Shown here piece by piece: positions 45,009 to 52,769 of a stretch of 64,000 nt of DNA (positions are counted from its first letter, which is position 1; each line of letters opens with the position of its first letter). The stretch is from Maricaulis sp048268525. Its GTDB lineage: Bacteria; Pseudomonadota; Alphaproteobacteria; Caulobacterales; Maricaulaceae. The stretch spans positions 1 through 64,000 of the forward strand of contig NZ_JBLWVH010000017.1 of the NCBI RefSeq assembly GCF_048268525.1, written 5' to 3'. The notes beneath the pieces were generated by a model that was not told the origin of the DNA, ran no database searches, and was given only the letters and a program-made list of their open reading frames with translations. The translations under genes and the position numbers were made by a program.

Positions 45009-45953
45009 GTGACATCAAACATCGTAATCGGAGCCGGCATGGCCGGCCTGGCCTGCGCCCGGCATCTCGCGGATTCCGGCGAAAATGTCATTGTGCTCGA
45101 CAAGGCGCGCGGCCTGGGAGGCCGTTTGGCCACCCGGCGGACGCAATACGGGTCTTTCGACCATGGCGCCCAATATGTCACCGCCCGTGATGCCGGCTTC
45201 GCTGCCTGGCTCGACCAGGCTGCGGCGACAGGCTCGGCCGCGCCATGGGAACAATTGGGTGTCGACCGCACCTGGTGGGTCGGCGCGCCGGGAATGAGCA
45301 AGCTGGTCGCGTCATTGGCCGAGGGGCTGGAGATCCGCAAAGCCTGTCATGTCGAGACGGTTGGGCAAGACGGTGAGGGTTGGCTGGTGGCCTGCGAAAA
45401 TGGTGAGAGGCTTCAGGCAGACCGGCTCGCAGTCGCCATTCCCGCTCCCCAGGCCAAGACCTTGCTTTCCGGCGTCACGCCGCTGGCTGACCGGCTCGAC
45501 GCCGTGCGTTACGCGCCTTGCTGGACCTTGATGCTCTCGCTGGCTGAACCGCTCGAACAGGCTCCGCGCGTGTATCGCGCCTCGGATGGGCCTTGTGCGT
45601 GGATCGCCTGCGACTCCACCAAGCCGGGCCGGTCAGGTGAGGGCGAGAACTGGGTCATCCAGGCCGGGCCGGGCTGGAGCGAAACCCATCTCGAGGAGGA
45701 TCCGGAGACGGTCCTCGGCTTGCTTGGGAGCGCTTTTGAATCCTGGGCCGGTTCCCTGCCTGAGATCCGGTCGAGTCAGGTCCACCGCTGGCGTTATGCC
45801 CGCGTCCTCAACGCCCTCGATTCGCCCTGCCTGTGGGATGGTGACGCCCGTATCGGTCTGGCCGGCGACTGGTGTCTCGGGCCTCGGGTCGAGGCGGCCT
45901 ATCTGTCCGGCCGGGCCCTCGCCGGGCAAATGCTGGAAATTCAGAGCCGATAG
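45009..45953 (+). CDS. FAD-dependent oxidoreductase, renalase-like
   Basis: About 314 residues. NIVIGAGMAGLACARHLADSG is the N-terminal Rossmann dinucleotide motif, followed by VIVLDKARGLGGRLATRR, the usual second motif. The C-terminal AGDWCLGPRVEAAYLSGRALA closes the FAD site. This fits the renalase/amine-oxidase-like group, whose bacterial members oxidise aberrant dihydropyridine isomers of NAD(P)H; that reaction is a guess. I take GTG 45009 because it lies close to the Rossmann fold; GTG 44979 is also possible. Confidence 0.82.
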   Translation: MTSNIVIGAGMAGLACARHLADSGENVIVLDKARGLGGRLATRRTQYGSFDHGAQYVTARDAGFAAWLDQAAATGSAAPWEQLGVDRTWWVGAPGMSKLVASLAEGLEIRKACHVETVGQDGEGWLVACENGERLQADRLAVAIPAPQAKTLLSGVTPLADRLDAVRYAPCWTLMLSLAEPLEQAPRVYRASDGPCAWIACDSTKPGRSGEGENWVIQAGPGWSETHLEEDPETVLGLLGSAFESWAGSLPEIRSSQVHRWRYARVLNALDSPCLWDGDARIGLAGDWCLGPRVEAAYLSGRALAGQMLEIQSR

Positions 45954-46237
45954 TGCTTGGCCAGCAGGCCTATCAGCTCGTCCATCTTCGCTTTCTGAGC
46001 GTCGGTATCGCCGCTTTCGATGGCGTGGGCGACGCAATGGCCGGCATGATCACGCAGGATTTCGCCTTCGACCGCGGCCAAGGCCGATTTCACGGCTGAC
46101 AGTTGCGTGAGCACGTCGATGCAATAGCGGTCCTCTTCCAGCATGCGGCCAATGCCACGCACCTGGCCCTCAATGCGCTTGAGGCGGGCCAGGGATTTTT
46201 CCCGGGCCGGGGTGAGGGGCGTTTGGATCTCGGACAT
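45941..46237 (-). CDS. csoR: copper-sensing repressor of the CsoR family
   Basis: 98 residues, all helical. The copper triad is kept with the spacing of Mycobacterium CsoR: C39 (RYCIDVL), H64 and C68 (HAGHC), i.e. 25 and 4 residues apart. Such proteins bind Cu(I) and then release DNA. The ATG at 46237 is 40 bases from the divergent TolC-like gene, across a palindrome. The long frame upstream to 46480 is the antisense of that gene. It overlaps the tail of the FAD oxidoreductase by 13 bases at its 3' end. Confidence 0.92.
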   Translation of the reverse strand: MSEIQTPLTPAREKSLARLKRIEGQVRGIGRMLEEDRYCIDVLTQLSAVKSALAAVEGEILRDHAGHCVAHAIESGDTDAQKAKMDELIGLLAKHYRL

Positions 46238-46246
46238 GTATCTTGT

Positions 46247-46263
46247 ATACCCCCGGGGGGTAT
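46247..46263. promoter_or_regulatory. CsoR operator, 17-bp palindrome
   Basis: ATACCCCCGGGGGGTAT, a perfect inverted repeat around a central G, lies between csoR and the TolC-like gene. CsoR operators are GC-tract palindromes with TAC/GTA flanks, so this is very likely where CsoR binds and blocks both promoters when copper is absent. Confidence 0.8.
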
Positions 46264-46277
46264 GATAGCGCAAGCTT

Positions 46278-47639
46278 ATGAAACGAACGCGCTTCAATGC
46301 CCTGCCAGTCCTGGCGATCCTTCTTGCTGTTTCCGCCTGCGCAACGGTCGATCCGGCTGCCGAGCAGGCCAATGTGATGGCCAACCTCGCCGAACGGAGC
46401 GGACCGGTCGCCGACCCGGCCCTGCCGCGCGAGGGCGGGATGGTCAGCGAAGACATGGCGGTCAGCCTGGCGCTGGCCAATAATCACCGTCTTCTGGCAC
46501 GCCTGAACGAGGCTGGCCTGGCCCGGGCCGACCAGGTGATGGCATCGCGCCCGGTCAATCCGCTGGTCGAGGTCATGACCTTGCCGGGTGATGGCCATGG
46601 CCGCGTCTGGGATGTGGATCTGCGCGCCTCCCTGTTGGGTATTGCGGCGACGCCCTGGCGGGCCGCTGCCGCGCAGGATCGCTATGAGGCCCGGCAGGCC
46701 GGGACCGTATTGGCGGCCCTGGACTTCATTGCCGACACACGCCGCGCCTGGGTCGAGGCCGTCGCCGCTCGTCAACGACTGGACCTGCAGCAGCGCATCC
46801 GCGATGCTGCAGCGGCAAGCCTCGTTGTGGCTGAGGAAATCCGTTCGGCGGGCAATTCCCCGGCGCTGGAATTGGAGCGCGAGCGGATGTTCGCCCAGCA
46901 GGCCGAGCTGGACTATCTGGAGGCGGAGCACGCTGCCCTGCAGGCGCGGCTCGCCCTGGGGCGTCAGCTCGGTATTCCCGTTTCAGCAGACCAGCTGCCC
47001 TCGCGGCTGGACGCTGGCAGGGCGCCGCTCGAGGCGCTCGACCCGCAGGCCGCATTGACCGCCAGCCTGCCCCTGGCCGCTGCCCGCGCCAATGTCGAAG
47101 CGGCCGCCGGCGAGGCGGGGCTGGAGAACTGGGGCAGCCTTCTCGAACATGTCGAGCTGGGCGGCGTCTTCGAGCGCGAGGATGGTGACTGGTCCCGCGG
47201 CTGGATGCTGGAATTTGCCCTGCCGATCTTCGATACCGGCTCGGCCCGTCGCACTGCCGCACAGCTGCGGACGGAACAGGCCATTCATCAACACGCCGCC
47301 CTGGCCTATGATATCCGCAATGCCCTGGAGGCGGCCGAGGCCATGGCGATGCTGGCGCAACGGCGTTTCACCCATATTGAAGATGACGCCCTGCCGACCA
47401 GTGAGCGCCTGATGGATGCGACGATGCGCCAGTATAATGCCATGCAGGTCAGCGTCTTTGATCTGATGGCCGCTGTGCAGATGCGCAGCCGGACCGGTCA
47501 GGCCTATGTCGAGGCGCTGGCCGATTGGCACCAGGCGCGGATCGTGCTCGACCAGATCCGCGCCGGTGGCTCGCCCGCGATGGTCGCAGCCAGCGATAGC
47601 GGTGACACAGCCCCGACCCGGGGCGAGGGAGATCACTGA
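46278..47639 (+). CDS. TolC family outer-membrane efflux lipoprotein
   Basis: 453 residues. LLAVSAC (Cys21) is the lipobox. The long amphipathic coiled coils (AEQAELDYLEAEHAALQARL and others) and repeated halves match TolC/CusC-type channel proteins. In copper systems the partner would be a CusA/CusB pump, but none is coded nearby. It is the first gene of the copper operon, followed by the multicopper oxidase with a TGATG overlap. Confidence 0.88.
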   Translation: MKRTRFNALPVLAILLAVSACATVDPAAEQANVMANLAERSGPVADPALPREGGMVSEDMAVSLALANNHRLLARLNEAGLARADQVMASRPVNPLVEVMTLPGDGHGRVWDVDLRASLLGIAATPWRAAAAQDRYEARQAGTVLAALDFIADTRRAWVEAVAARQRLDLQQRIRDAAAASLVVAEEIRSAGNSPALELERERMFAQQAELDYLEAEHAALQARLALGRQLGIPVSADQLPSRLDAGRAPLEALDPQAALTASLPLAAARANVEAAAGEAGLENWGSLLEHVELGGVFEREDGDWSRGWMLEFALPIFDTGSARRTAAQLRTEQAIHQHAALAYDIRNALEAAEAMAMLAQRRFTHIEDDALPTSERLMDATMRQYNAMQVSVFDLMAAVQMRSRTGQAYVEALADWHQARIVLDQIRAGGSPAMVAASDSGDTAPTRGEGDH

Positions 47640-49018
47640 TGGGTATTTCCAGACGCGATGCCCTGCTGGCCGGGTCTGCCGGTCTCGCCGCGACCGGTCT
47701 GGCCACCGGCTCGGCCTCGGCCCAGCCGGTTTCGCCCCGCGCCCACAGCGCCTCGGTGCCGCATGACCGGACCTATTCTCCCGGACGGCCGGGCCGCGAT
47801 TACACGCCCGTGGTCACGCCGGATGGCGCGACCCTGCCCTACCGGATTGTCGACGGGGTGAAGGTCTTTCATCTCATTCCCGAAGAGGTCGAGCACAGTT
47901 TCGCGCCCGGCCTCAACGCGAGAACCTGGGGCTATAATGGCCGCACCCATGGCCCGACCATCGAGGCGGTTGAGGGTGACCGGGTGCGGGTCTATGTCAC
48001 CAATCGCCTGCCGGCACCGACCACCGTGCACTGGCATGGCGTCATCCTGCCCTCGGGCATGGACGGGGTGGGCGGTCTCAACCAGCGCGCCATCCTGCCC
48101 GGCGAGACCTTCGTCTACGAGTGGACTTTCCGCCAGCACGGCACATTCATGTACCACTCGCATCATGACGAGATGACCCAGATGGCGCTTGGCATGATGG
48201 GCATGATCGTGGTTCATCCGCGCCAGCCAACGGGGCCGCGCCCGGATCGCGACTATGCCATCATGCTGTCGGAATGGGTGCTGCATCCCGGTGCCGAACG
48301 CCCTGATCCCAATGCGATGGGCGATTTCAACATCCTGACCATGAATGCGCGTTGTTATCCCGGCACTTCACCCCTCGTTGCCGAGCGTGGCGAACGGGTG
48401 CGGATCCGCTTCGGCAATCTCTCTGCCATGGATCATCACCCGATCCATCTGCACGGCTATGCCTTCACCATCACCGAGACCGATGGCGGCGTGATCCCGG
48501 TTTCGGCGCGCCATCCCGACACCACCGTGCTGGTGCCGACCGGGTCCACGCGGACAGTCGACTTCGTCGCCGACAATCCGGGCGACTGGGCCATGCATTG
48601 CCACATGACCCATCACGTCATGAACCAGATGGGCCATGGCATTCCCAATCTCACCGGCGTCAATGCCCGCCGCATCGACCGCGCCGTCGGCGCCCTCCTG
48701 CCGACCTATATGACGATGGGCCAGGACGGGATGGGCGAGATGGGCCAACACATCGAGATGGGCCATATGCCGGTGCCAGACAATTCCCTGCCCATGGTCG
48801 GGGCGCCGGGGCCGCGCGACTACATCACCATGGGCGGCATGTTCACCATCCTGAAAGTCCGTGACCGACTGACCGGCGATGGCGATCCGGGCTGGTATGA
48901 CAATCCCGAAGGCGAGGCCCGCCCGGCCCGCGCCGATGAACTTAGCCGCGACGGTATAGACACGACCGCTGAGGACGCTCCGACCTCCGCCAACCCGCAT
49001 CAAGGACATCAGCCATGA
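47639..49018 (+). CDS. multicopper oxidase, CopA/CueO-like
   Basis: 459 residues with a twin-arginine signal (SRRDALLAG). All four copper-binding motifs are seen: TVHWHGVILP, MYHSHHDE, HPIHLHGYAF and HCHMTHHVM; the latter gives the type 1 and type 2/3 ligands. A Met-rich C-terminal part (MGQDGMGEMGQHIEMGHMPVP) is typical of copper-detoxifying enzymes that oxidise Cu(I) to Cu(II) in the periplasm. It is coupled to the TolC-like gene upstream and overlaps the CusF-like gene by 4 bases. Confidence 0.93.
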   Translation: MGISRRDALLAGSAGLAATGLATGSASAQPVSPRAHSASVPHDRTYSPGRPGRDYTPVVTPDGATLPYRIVDGVKVFHLIPEEVEHSFAPGLNARTWGYNGRTHGPTIEAVEGDRVRVYVTNRLPAPTTVHWHGVILPSGMDGVGGLNQRAILPGETFVYEWTFRQHGTFMYHSHHDEMTQMALGMMGMIVVHPRQPTGPRPDRDYAIMLSEWVLHPGAERPDPNAMGDFNILTMNARCYPGTSPLVAERGERVRIRFGNLSAMDHHPIHLHGYAFTITETDGGVIPVSARHPDTTVLVPTGSTRTVDFVADNPGDWAMHCHMTHHVMNQMGHGIPNLTGVNARRIDRAVGALLPTYMTMGQDGMGEMGQHIEMGHMPVPDNSLPMVGAPGPRDYITMGGMFTILKVRDRLTGDGDPGWYDNPEGEARPARADELSRDGIDTTAEDAPTSANPHQGHQP

Positions 49019-49359
49019 TCACACTTCTCGCCACCAGCCTCCTGCTCGCCACCGCCAGCGCCGATCATCACGGCAACCACGATCATCATGGTGGTCACGC
49101 CATGGCCGATGCCGAAACCATGGCCCAGTCAATCGTCTCCGCCGATGTGCGCACGGTCGACACAGAGGCCCGCACAACCCTCCTGCGCCATGAAGCCATG
49201 CCGGAACTGGGCATGGGCGCCATGGTCATGCCCTTCGCGATCCATGAGCGCGTGGATATCGCGCTGTTCCAGCCGGGAGCCGCACTGATGGTCACGGTGA
49301 CGCGCCGCGACGGCGAGCTGGTAGTGATCGCGGCGGAGGTGGATGAGAGCGTGGGCTAA
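49015..49359 (+). CDS. CusF-like periplasmic copper-binding protein
   Basis: 114 residues: a signal peptide (1-16), a His-rich segment (DHHGNHDHHGGHAM, residues 17-30) and a CusF-type fold. H59, M70 and M72 align with the Cu(I) ligands H36, M47 and M49 of E. coli CusF (same spacing of 11 and 13 residues). At the place of CusF Trp44 there is Met67. So the copper site keeps its His and Met ligands but lacks the Trp that caps Cu(I). Probably hands copper to the efflux system or the oxidase. Confidence 0.85.
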   Translation: MITLLATSLLLATASADHHGNHDHHGGHAMADAETMAQSIVSADVRTVDTEARTTLLRHEAMPELGMGAMVMPFAIHERVDIALFQPGAALMVTVTRRDGELVVIAAEVDESVG

Positions 49360-50342
49360 GCCGCGCTCACACTTTTCACCGGCGCTTCCGGCAGATCCAC
49401 GCCAAACACCCGCTGATACATCTCGGCGATGACCGGGCGTTCCAGTTCGTCGCACTTGTTCAGGAAGGTGAGGCGGAAGGCCATGCCGAGATCGCCGAAG
49501 ATTTCCTGGTTCTCGGCCCAGGTCAGCACGGTGCGCGGGCTCATCACGGTGGAGATGTCGCCATTGATGAAGGCTTCGCGGGTGAGGTCGGCGACCTTGA
49601 CCATGTCCTCGACCTGTTTGCGGCCTTCGTCCGAGCCGGCCAGCTTTTTCATCTTGGCCAGTACGATGGCGTTTTCGGTCTCGCGCGGCAGATAGTTCAG
49701 CGTGGCGACGATCGACCAGCGGTCCATCTGGCCCTGGTTGATCTGCTGCGTGCCGTGATAGAGGCCGGTCGTGTCCCCCAGGCCGATCGTGTTGGTGGTG
49801 GCGAAGAGGCGGAAGGACGGGTTCGGCCGGATGACCTTGGTCTGGTCCAGCAGGGTCAGCGAGCCCGAGGCTTCCAGCACGCGCTGGATCACGAACATCA
49901 CGTCGGGACGGCCGGCGTCGTACTCATCAAACAGGAGGGCGACCGGGCGCTGCAGGGCCCAGGGCAGGATGCCTTCCTGGAATTCGGTGATCTGCTTGCC
50001 ATCCTTCAGCACGATGGCGTCCTTGCCGACCATGTCGATGCGGCTGACATGACTGTCCAGATTGACCCGGACCATCGGCCAGTTGAGGCGGGCGGCGACC
50101 TGTTCGATATGGGTCGACTTGCCGGTGCCGTGATAGCCCTGGATCATCACCCGGCGATTATAGGCAAAGCCGGCGAGGATCGAGCGCGTAGTCGCCGGGT
50201 CGAAGACATAGTCCGGGTCAAGGATCGGCGTGTGTGCGTCCGGCGCCGAGAACATCGCCACCTCGAAGCCGGGATCAAAGCCGAACAGGGCCTGGCAGTC
50301 GGCTTTGGCATCAGGCGCGGAAAGGGGGAAACTATCGCTCAT
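49356..50342 (-). CDS. cobS: cobaltochelatase subunit CobS (AAA+ ATPase)
   Basis: 328 residues of the MoxR-type AAA+ ATPases. Walker A is GYHGTGKSTH, Walker B ALLFDEYDAG, sensor 1 ATTN (FRLFATTNTIGLG). The gene is next to the J-domain and bolA genes, the alphaproteobacterial cobS neighbourhood. CobS with CobT drives cobalt insertion by CobN. It converges with the copper operon and overlaps its end by 4 bases. Confidence 0.92.
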   Translation of the reverse strand: MSDSFPLSAPDAKADCQALFGFDPGFEVAMFSAPDAHTPILDPDYVFDPATTRSILAGFAYNRRVMIQGYHGTGKSTHIEQVAARLNWPMVRVNLDSHVSRIDMVGKDAIVLKDGKQITEFQEGILPWALQRPVALLFDEYDAGRPDVMFVIQRVLEASGSLTLLDQTKVIRPNPSFRLFATTNTIGLGDTTGLYHGTQQINQGQMDRWSIVATLNYLPRETENAIVLAKMKKLAGSDEGRKQVEDMVKVADLTREAFINGDISTVMSPRTVLTWAENQEIFGDLGMAFRLTFLNKCDELERPVIAEMYQRVFGVDLPEAPVKSVSAA

Positions 50343-50471
50343 CGAACCGGTCTTTATGGCTGGGCGCGCCTGTTATTGTCAGCGGCAGGGCTGCGGCGCG
50401 AGGGAGGTGATATACCGGAGGTATCGCACGCCCGGCGCGGCTTCAAGTCAATGCCGGTGACTGCATGCCAT

Positions 50472-50891
50472 TCAGATCAGTCGGCGGCCGCGCGTGGCGA
50501 AATGAACCAGCGTGACAGCCAGCATCTCGGTGATGATGACCAGCATGCCGAACTGACCGGCATAGTATTGGCCATCGGTGATTTTCAGCCAGACGACGAT
50601 ATGGATCAGACTGCCGGCGATCATCAGGTACAATCCCAGCCTGCGCTGCAGTGCCGCCAGGATCATCCCGACCAGCCAGGCAAGGCTCATGGCGCAGAAC
50701 CCGATGATCTCGATGGGTTCGGATCGGCGGATCGCCGTGCCGACATCAAGGCCGCCGATATGAGGATGCCAGAGCCCGGTAAACGTGCCGATGATCATGG
50801 CAGACCAGAGCGCCATGTAGAGCAGCGGCAGGCCGGCGAGACCAATCGACAGCCATCGGAACGGAAAACCAGGCCCGGAATTCTCAGACAT
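50472..50891 (-). CDS. small membrane protein of unknown function
   Basis: About 139 residues with four hydrophobic helices (IGLAGLPLLYMALWSAMIIG, IIGFCAMSLAWLVGMILAAL, LYLMIAGSLIHIVVWL and MLVIITEMLAVTLVHF). No family recognised. ATG 50891 or the start four codons upstream. It lies between cobS and the J-domain gene, about 130 bases from cobS. Confidence 0.6.
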   Translation of the reverse strand: MSENSGPGFPFRWLSIGLAGLPLLYMALWSAMIIGTFTGLWHPHIGGLDVGTAIRRSEPIEIIGFCAMSLAWLVGMILAALQRRLGLYLMIAGSLIHIVVWLKITDGQYYAGQFGMLVIITEMLAVTLVHFATRGRRLI

Positions 50892-50962
50892 CAGCACAAT
50901 CACTTGTTTTGCCCGGGTCCAGAATCGCCCGTTAAAACAAACAAAGTGTTAGCCGTGCGGCG

Positions 50963-51577
50963 TCACGCCATGCCGGCGCTTTTCAGGATCTGGTAGGAGG
51001 CGATGACCCGGCCGAGTTGCTCTTCACTGGAGCGGTCGCCGCCATTGGCGTCCGGGTGCAATTGCTTGACCAGCTCGGCATAGCGCTTGCGCACCGTCGA
51101 CGGGTCGACATCCGGCTCCAGGGACATGGTCTCCAGCGCCTTGGTCTGAAGACGGCCCAGGGATTTTTCGCGCGGCGCTTCCTTGTGCGGGTCCTTGCGG
51201 TCTCCGAACATGCCGTAGGGATCATTGAAGCCGTCGGCAAAATCGCGACTGGCCCTGGCGGCCTTGGCCGAGGCGGAATGGGTGTTCTTCCAGCCCCAGG
51301 TCGGGCGATGACCATAGGCGGCGCTCTCGCGGAAGGACTGGGCGGCGTTCTCGCTCATGCCCTCGAAGAAATTCCACGACTTGTTGTATTCCGAGGCGTG
51401 GCTCTGGCAGAACCAGTAGAAATCATTCAGCCGGTCATTGGCCTTGGGAGCCCGGCTATTGCCATGCTTCTTGCAGCCCGGCCATTCGCAGACACGCTCT
51501 TCCGGCGCCGGCTGATCCTTGGGCGGCTTGATGCGGATGTCTTTGAACCGCGGTTTGTAATTGTAGGCTTCTGACAT
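50963..51577 (-). CDS. J-domain protein with N-terminal Cys/His motif
   Basis: About 204 residues. The C-terminal J domain (SLEPDVDPSTVRKRYAELVK then HPDANGG) keeps HPD, so it should stimulate a DnaK. The N-terminal part carries C30-x4-C35 and C57-x2-H60 (VCEWPGC, FCQSH), probably a small zinc site, not the usual DnaJ zinc finger. It lies next to cobS and bolA, the standard alphaproteobacterial order. Start at ATG 51577 (or 51586). Confidence 0.85.
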   Translation of the reverse strand: MSEAYNYKPRFKDIRIKPPKDQPAPEERVCEWPGCKKHGNSRAPKANDRLNDFYWFCQSHASEYNKSWNFFEGMSENAAQSFRESAAYGHRPTWGWKNTHSASAKAARASRDFADGFNDPYGMFGDRKDPHKEAPREKSLGRLQTKALETMSLEPDVDPSTVRKRYAELVKQLHPDANGGDRSSEEQLGRVIASYQILKSAGMA

Positions 51578-51642
51578 GATCACCAATTATGGTCATGCGT
51601 CTGTAAAGCGGCAATGAAGCCGGTGAACAAAGAGGTGTGAAA

Positions 51643-51912
51643 ATGGGTGATGTCGCAGTCCGGATCGAGAACAAACTGCAAAAAGCGTTCACACCCAGTG
51701 CCTTGACGGTCACTGATGATAGTCACCTCCATGCCGGTCATGCCGGCGCCCGGCCGGGTGGCGAGAGCCATTTCACGGTTGATATCGTCGCCAGCCGCTT
51801 TGACGGCTTGTCTCGGGTCGCCCGTCACCGCCTGGTCAACGAGGCGCTGGCGGAGGAATTGGCCGGTCCGATACATGCCCTGGTGATCCGCGCACGCGGG
51901 ACGAGCGAATAA
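51643..51912 (+). CDS. bolA: BolA family protein
   Basis: 89 residues. RIENKLQKAFTPSALTVTDDSHLH followed by ESHFTVDIVASRFDGLSRVARHRLVNEAL is the BolA fold. The family works with monothiol glutaredoxins in Fe-S cluster assembly or in stress regulation. AGAGG at 51631-51635 fixes the ATG at 51643. Divergent from the J-domain gene across 65 bases. Confidence 0.92.
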   Translation: MGDVAVRIENKLQKAFTPSALTVTDDSHLHAGHAGARPGGESHFTVDIVASRFDGLSRVARHRLVNEALAEELAGPIHALVIRARGTSE

Positions 51913-51963
51913 GTCTCGATTGGCCCGGTAGAGGGTTGTTCGGCAAGGCAAGGGGAAACAATC

Positions 51964-52737
51964 ATGTCGGATCTTGTTTGGCGGCTGGCCCTGCTACTCA
52001 TTGTAGCGGGCGCGACATCCGCGTGTACGACCCGTTTCGATGCGCCATCCTCGCTGTCGTCGTCCGAGCAACTCATTGCCGGTGAGCGGCGCCTGCTTGC
52101 CGTCGAGGAATATGCCGACGGGCCGGCTTTGGCGACAATGGGGCGGCTTTATCTTCCGCCGGTGACGCTGGCGGCCGGAGCCGATATCGATCCGGACATC
52201 CCGCCGGCGCGCCTGGATGATGTGCGGCGCCAACTGTCCCGCGATCTGTGTCAGCGCCTGGCGCGGGCCGGCTTTGACGTTCGCCCGGTTGCCAGTGCAC
52301 CGGCGGTCGACAGGGATGGTGAGGTGAGTGCCATGATCAACGGCATCCGGCGCAATAATGTCGCGACAACCGGGGTCTCCCGACTGATCGGCGTTGCCGT
52401 GCCCGGCCCCCTCAATCCGCGCGTGCCCCTGGGCATTGGTGCGCTGGGCGTGGAGGCGGAAATCCTCGATGGCGAGGGTCGGCAGGTGGCGGCGATCCGC
52501 TGGGCCTCCCAGAACCATCTGGCTTCGGGCGGCGGTGTGACGACGATACTCGGCGGCACCGACGCATTTTCTGATCTTGCCGATGTCATGGACCTCTCAA
52601 GCGTCTTTGCCGACGCTTTCGGGGATCTGGTCGAGGAAGCCCGGGCTGATGGCGAGACTGTCGAAGCCGAAACGCCGCGCGGAACCTGCGACGCCTATCG
52701 TGAGCTGATCGACGCTGCGGCACAGGACGGTAGCTGA
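51964..52737 (+). CDS. DUF3313-type lipoprotein
   Basis: 257 residues. AGATSAC is a lipobox. The middle (RVPLGIGALGVEAEILDGEGRQVAAIRW) resembles DUF3313, a family of periplasmic lipoproteins without known function. An isolated gene between bolA and the CNNM gene; no further motif. Confidence 0.65.
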   Translation: MSDLVWRLALLLIVAGATSACTTRFDAPSSLSSSEQLIAGERRLLAVEEYADGPALATMGRLYLPPVTLAAGADIDPDIPPARLDDVRRQLSRDLCQRLARAGFDVRPVASAPAVDRDGEVSAMINGIRRNNVATTGVSRLIGVAVPGPLNPRVPLGIGALGVEAEILDGEGRQVAAIRWASQNHLASGGGVTTILGGTDAFSDLADVMDLSSVFADAFGDLVEEARADGETVEAETPRGTCDAYRELIDAAAQDGS

Positions 52738-52769
52738 TTTCCCGCGATCAGCGCACCGGACCTGGCTGA

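Noticed and set aside
46244..46266. Sigma-70 promoter TTGTAT ... TATGAT over the CsoR palindrome
   Set aside because: The two boxes are only 11 bases apart, too close for a normal promoter.
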